From UBA5359 sp002410925 [NCBI: bacterium UBP13_UBA5359] (GTDB lineage Bacteria > UBP13 > UBA5359): a stretch of 64,000 nt of DNA. The stretch is taken from positions 1 to 64,000 of the forward strand of contig DHPR01000013.1 of the NCBI GenBank assembly GCA_002410925.1, in the 5' to 3' direction. The notes beneath the pieces were generated by a model that was not told the origin of the DNA, did not search any database, and worked only from the letters and a program-made list of their open reading frames with translations. The translations under genes and the position numbers were made by a program. Shown here one piece after another: positions 61,757 through 64,000 of this stretch (positions are counted from its first letter, which is position 1; the number at the start of each line of letters is the position of its first letter).

Positions 61757-62752
61757 ATGGATAATCGGAAACGGTTTCAACATATTTTCAACTTCCAGCC
61801 GGTAGACCGCCTGCCGAGATTGGAATGGGCTGCGTGGTGGGATAAGACCCTGGATCGGTGGCATGGGGAGGGGCTTCCGCGGGAGCTGCCGGCCGGAGAG
61901 AACCTGTTCCATTACTTTGCTCTGGATGATCATAGCCAGTGCTGGATCAGCCCCGGCGGGCCGTCCTGCCCGGTGCCTGCAAACTATGGCGGGCCGTTGA
62001 TTGCCGATAGAGCCGATTATCTGGCCATAAAGGAGCATCTCTATCCGGAAGCAGCCTTCGACGCTGCCGGCATAGAAGTCCGGGCTGCTGAGCAATGTAC
62101 AGGCAAAACGATTCTCTGGATCACGTTGGAGGGCTTCTTCTGGTGGCCCAGAAGGTTGTTCGGCATAGAGCCCCATATGTATGCCTTCTATGACCAGCCG
62201 GAATTGATGAAAGAGATCAATGAAGATCTGCTGGAGTTTTACTTCAAAGTCCTGGAAGAGTTCTGTGCCGTCTGCATCCCTGATTTCATGACCTTTGCCG
62301 AGGATATGACCTATAACCATGGCCCCATGCTTTCAGAGAGCCTCTTTGATGAATTCATAGCCCCCTATTATGCCCGCATAGTGCCCGTGCTCAAAGATCA
62401 CGGCATCCTTCCCTTCATCGATAGCGATGGTGATATAAGGGAGATAGTGCCGTGGTTTGAGAAATTGGGAACGGACGGCTTTCTGCCGCTGGAACGGCAG
62501 GCAGGGGTCGATATAGCGGAATTGCGTCGCGATCATCCGCAGCTGCGAATGATCGGCGGATTCGATAAGAGGGTGATGCATCTGGGTGAAGAGCATATGC
62601 GAATGGAGTTCGAACGGTTGCTGCCGGTGATGCGTCAGGGCGGTTATATACCCTCCGTAGATCACCAGACACCCCCGGAGGTATCGCTGAATCAGTATCG
62701 CCTTTATCTGCGCCTGCTGGAGGAGTATAGTATCAAAGCGGTCAAGCCATAA
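61757..62752 (+). CDS. Uroporphyrinogen decarboxylase-family protein (not HemE)
   Basis: 331 residues with the UroD TIM-barrel pattern: NRKRFQHIFNFQPVDRLPRLEWAAWWDKT at the N-terminus, FAEDMTYNHGPMLSESLFDEFIAPYYARI in the middle and IPSVDHQTPPEVSLNQYRLYLRLLEEY at the end. Real HemE keeps an N-terminal FLRAxR-like motif not seen here; the sequence resembles the corrinoid methyltransferase/UroD-like paralogues commonly found in sugar-use clusters of Bacillota, where the function is unknown. ATG 61757 is chosen over TTG 61727 because of length and GGGGTTG upstream. Confidence 0.75.
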   Translation: MDNRKRFQHIFNFQPVDRLPRLEWAAWWDKTLDRWHGEGLPRELPAGENLFHYFALDDHSQCWISPGGPSCPVPANYGGPLIADRADYLAIKEHLYPEAAFDAAGIEVRAAEQCTGKTILWITLEGFFWWPRRLFGIEPHMYAFYDQPELMKEINEDLLEFYFKVLEEFCAVCIPDFMTFAEDMTYNHGPMLSESLFDEFIAPYYARIVPVLKDHGILPFIDSDGDIREIVPWFEKLGTDGFLPLERQAGVDIAELRRDHPQLRMIGGFDKRVMHLGEEHMRMEFERLLPVMRQGGYIPSVDHQTPPEVSLNQYRLYLRLLEEYSIKAVKP

Positions 62753-62850
62753 AAGAGAATGACGAAAAGTATGCTTTCTTCTATGAATCTATGTTGTGAA
62801 GTTATAAATATGGTAATCCTTTGAGGATAGATTATATGGAGGAACTATTG

Positions 62851-64000
62851 ATGAGTATGAGCAAATTGCAAAACCCTGCTCCGCTGTCGCGGCCGGCACC
62901 GTTCTGGAGTTGGAACGATAAACTGGATGAGGCCGAACTGCGCCGTCAGATACGGGAAATGGCGGCCAAGGGCTGGGGATCGTACTTCATGCATTCCCGT
63001 GTGGGATTGGTGACCCGGTATCTTTCAAACGAGTGGATGGCGCTGGTGAGCGCCTGCATCGATGAGGCCGAGAAAACGGGAACCTATGCCTGGCTCTATG
63101 ACGAAGACAAATGGCCCTCCGGCTTTGCCGGGGGAGCGGTGCCGGAGAGAGACGAGGCTTACCGGGGCAGAGCTTTGGTGCTGCTGAAAGAAGGCCGGCT
63201 TACCGAGAACGATATGCCGCTGGAAAGAATTACATATGGCGGAAATGATTATGAGATCTGTCTTAGGGCAGATTCCCTGGGAAATCTCTGGTTCAATGGC
63301 GCCTGCTATGTTGATCTGATGAACCCTGAGGCGGTAAGGCATTTCCTTGAATCTACGCATGAGAGGTATAAGGCCGCCTGTGGAGAGCATTTCGGCCGCA
63401 CCATTCCGGGAATATTCACCGATGAGCCATGCTACCTATGGCCAAAGCAAGCTCCGGCCGTCCCCTGGTCGGATTACCTGCCGGATTTCTTTCAGAAGAT
63501 GAAGGGTTATGATATCAGCCGGCATCTGGCTTCCCTCTTCTTCGAAACCGGTAATTACAAAAAGGTACGCTTTGACTTCTACGATGCCGCTACCGAGCTT
63601 TTCAAAGAGAGCTTCACCCGGCAGTATTATGAGTGGTGCCGGAAGAATAATCTTATTATGACCGGACATTTCATGTGCGAGGATACTCTCTGGGCTCAGA
63701 CCCAGTGGTCCGGAGATGTCATGAGCCATTATGAATATATGACCTGGCCGGGAATAGATAAGCTGGGACGCAATTTAGAGCAGGTCGTCACTGTCAAACA
63801 GGTATCCTCCGTTGTCGATCAATTAAAGAAAGAGCGTGCTTTCAGCGAAGCTTTCGGCTGTATGGGAGGCCAATGCAGCTTCTTCCATCGCAAATGGATT
63901 GGAGATTGGCAGGCAGCTTTAGGCATCAGCTTTGTCAACCACCATCTCTCACTTTACTCCATGCGGGGAGAGAGAAAGCGCGATTATCCGGCTAACCTTT
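62851..64000 (+). CDS. GH106-like glycoside hydrolase (truncated by the window end)
   Basis: The frame is open from ATG 62851 (GGAGGA 8 nt upstream) to the end of the window, 383 codons. APFWSWNDKLDEAELRRQIR followed by KGWGSYFMHSRVGL is the opening of GH106-type alpha-L-rhamnosidases and related large glycosidases; TIPGIFTDEPCY and EDTLWAQTQWSGDVM contain acidic residues likely to be in the barrel active site. There is no signal peptide, so it should act inside the cell on imported oligosaccharides. Full length, domains and exact substrate lie beyond the window. It is controlled together with the UroD-like gene, probably by the divergent AraC regulator. Confidence 0.72.
   Translation, partial: MSMSKLQNPAPLSRPAPFWSWNDKLDEAELRRQIREMAAKGWGSYFMHSRVGLVTRYLSNEWMALVSACIDEAEKTGTYAWLYDEDKWPSGFAGGAVPERDEAYRGRALVLLKEGRLTENDMPLERITYGGNDYEICLRADSLGNLWFNGACYVDLMNPEAVRHFLESTHERYKAACGEHFGRTIPGIFTDEPCYLWPKQAPAVPWSDYLPDFFQKMKGYDISRHLASLFFETGNYKKVRFDFYDAATELFKESFTRQYYEWCRKNNLIMTGHFMCEDTLWAQTQWSGDVMSHYEYMTWPGIDKLGRNLEQVVTVKQVSSVVDQLKKERAFSEAFGCMGGQCSFFHRKWIGDWQAALGISFVNHHLSLYSMRGERKRDYPANL

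Noticed and set aside
1-64000. CRISPR arrays, prophage, integrases, intact insertion sequences, rRNA genes
   Set aside because: No regularly spaced repeats, transposase/integrase motifs, phage structural genes or rRNA signatures were seen on either strand.

Overview
The window reads as a chromosome segment of an anaerobic member of the Bacillota (Firmicutes). The left end carries the order yacL-ispD-ispF ... gltX-cysE-cysS-rlmB-sigH, the arrangement found next to the clp/radA/disA locus in bacilli and clostridia. SigH, a DUF1540 protein and stalk-domain (copper-amine-oxidase-N-like) proteins also fit that phylum. Indolepyruvate:ferredoxin oxidoreductase, an FprA-type flavodiiron protein and ATP-dependent PEP carboxykinase suggest a strict anaerobe. 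An AsmA/TamB-like protein of 1027 residues, two Spy/CpxP-like secreted proteins and a multi-PDZ HtrA are more usual in cells with an outer membrane, so a diderm Bacillota lineage is possible but not proven.

Layout. 1-9.8 kb: housekeeping (PIN/TRAM protein, MEP isoprenoid enzymes, ribosome hibernation factor, sugar-phosphate kinase, Glu- and Cys-tRNA synthetases, serine acetyltransferase, 23S rRNA methylase, SigH). 9.8-15.5 kb: iorA-iorB-ACT-symporter-paaK, an aryl-pyruvate/aryl-acetate operon. 15.6-18.8 kb: orphan DNA methyltransferase, tRNA-Thr(UGU), large GHMP kinase, permease relic. 19-22 kb: HtrA-type protease with four PDZ-like domains, followed by a homologue that has lost two catalytic residues. 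22-28 kb: TauE exporter and a surface-glycan cluster (propeller-fold GIPC-transferase-like protein, GT4, CapK-like ligase, flippase). 28-35 kb: candidate structured RNA, stalk-domain protein, REP-like hairpin, then histidine kinase, NtrC-type activator without its DNA-binding domain, sigma-54 with a zinc-ribbon insertion, and a BON protein. 35-38 kb: TamB-like protein. 38-43.5 kb: beta-CASP nuclease, SDR, LarA-like protein, 6-phosphogluconate dehydrogenase. 44-54 kb: ankyrin protein, TtcA-like protein, CBM9-like protein, flavodiiron protein, pckA, acetyl-xylan esterase, PilZ-like protein, Ca-type ATPase. 53.8-54.5 kb: encapsulin-associated ferritin beside a broken encapsulin shell gene. 54.5-61.6 kb: D-2-hydroxyacid dehydrogenase, DUF1540, PrcB-like protein, subtilase with a PQQ-type propeller, two Spy-like proteins, AraC regulator. 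61.7 kb to the end: UroD-family protein and a GH106-like glycosidase running off the window.

The most interesting signals are: (i) three extracytoplasmic-function (ECF) sigma-type promoters with the same AAC-N17-CGT spacing in front of envelope or secreted-protein genes (TamB-like, PrcB-like, Spy-like), which suggests one envelope-stress regulon; (ii) the remains of an encapsulin shell gene (C-terminal half, two in-frame stops, probable frameshift) beside an intact encapsulated-ferritin gene; (iii) the kinase / HTH-less NtrC / zinc-ribbon RpoN cassette; (iv) a compact three-way-junction RNA candidate at 28.0-28.1 kb; (v) a hairpin that covers both the ribosome binding site and start codon of the subtilase; (vi) a dispersed C-rich repeat family present three times in gene borders. 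No CRISPR array, intact transposase, prophage or rRNA gene was seen.
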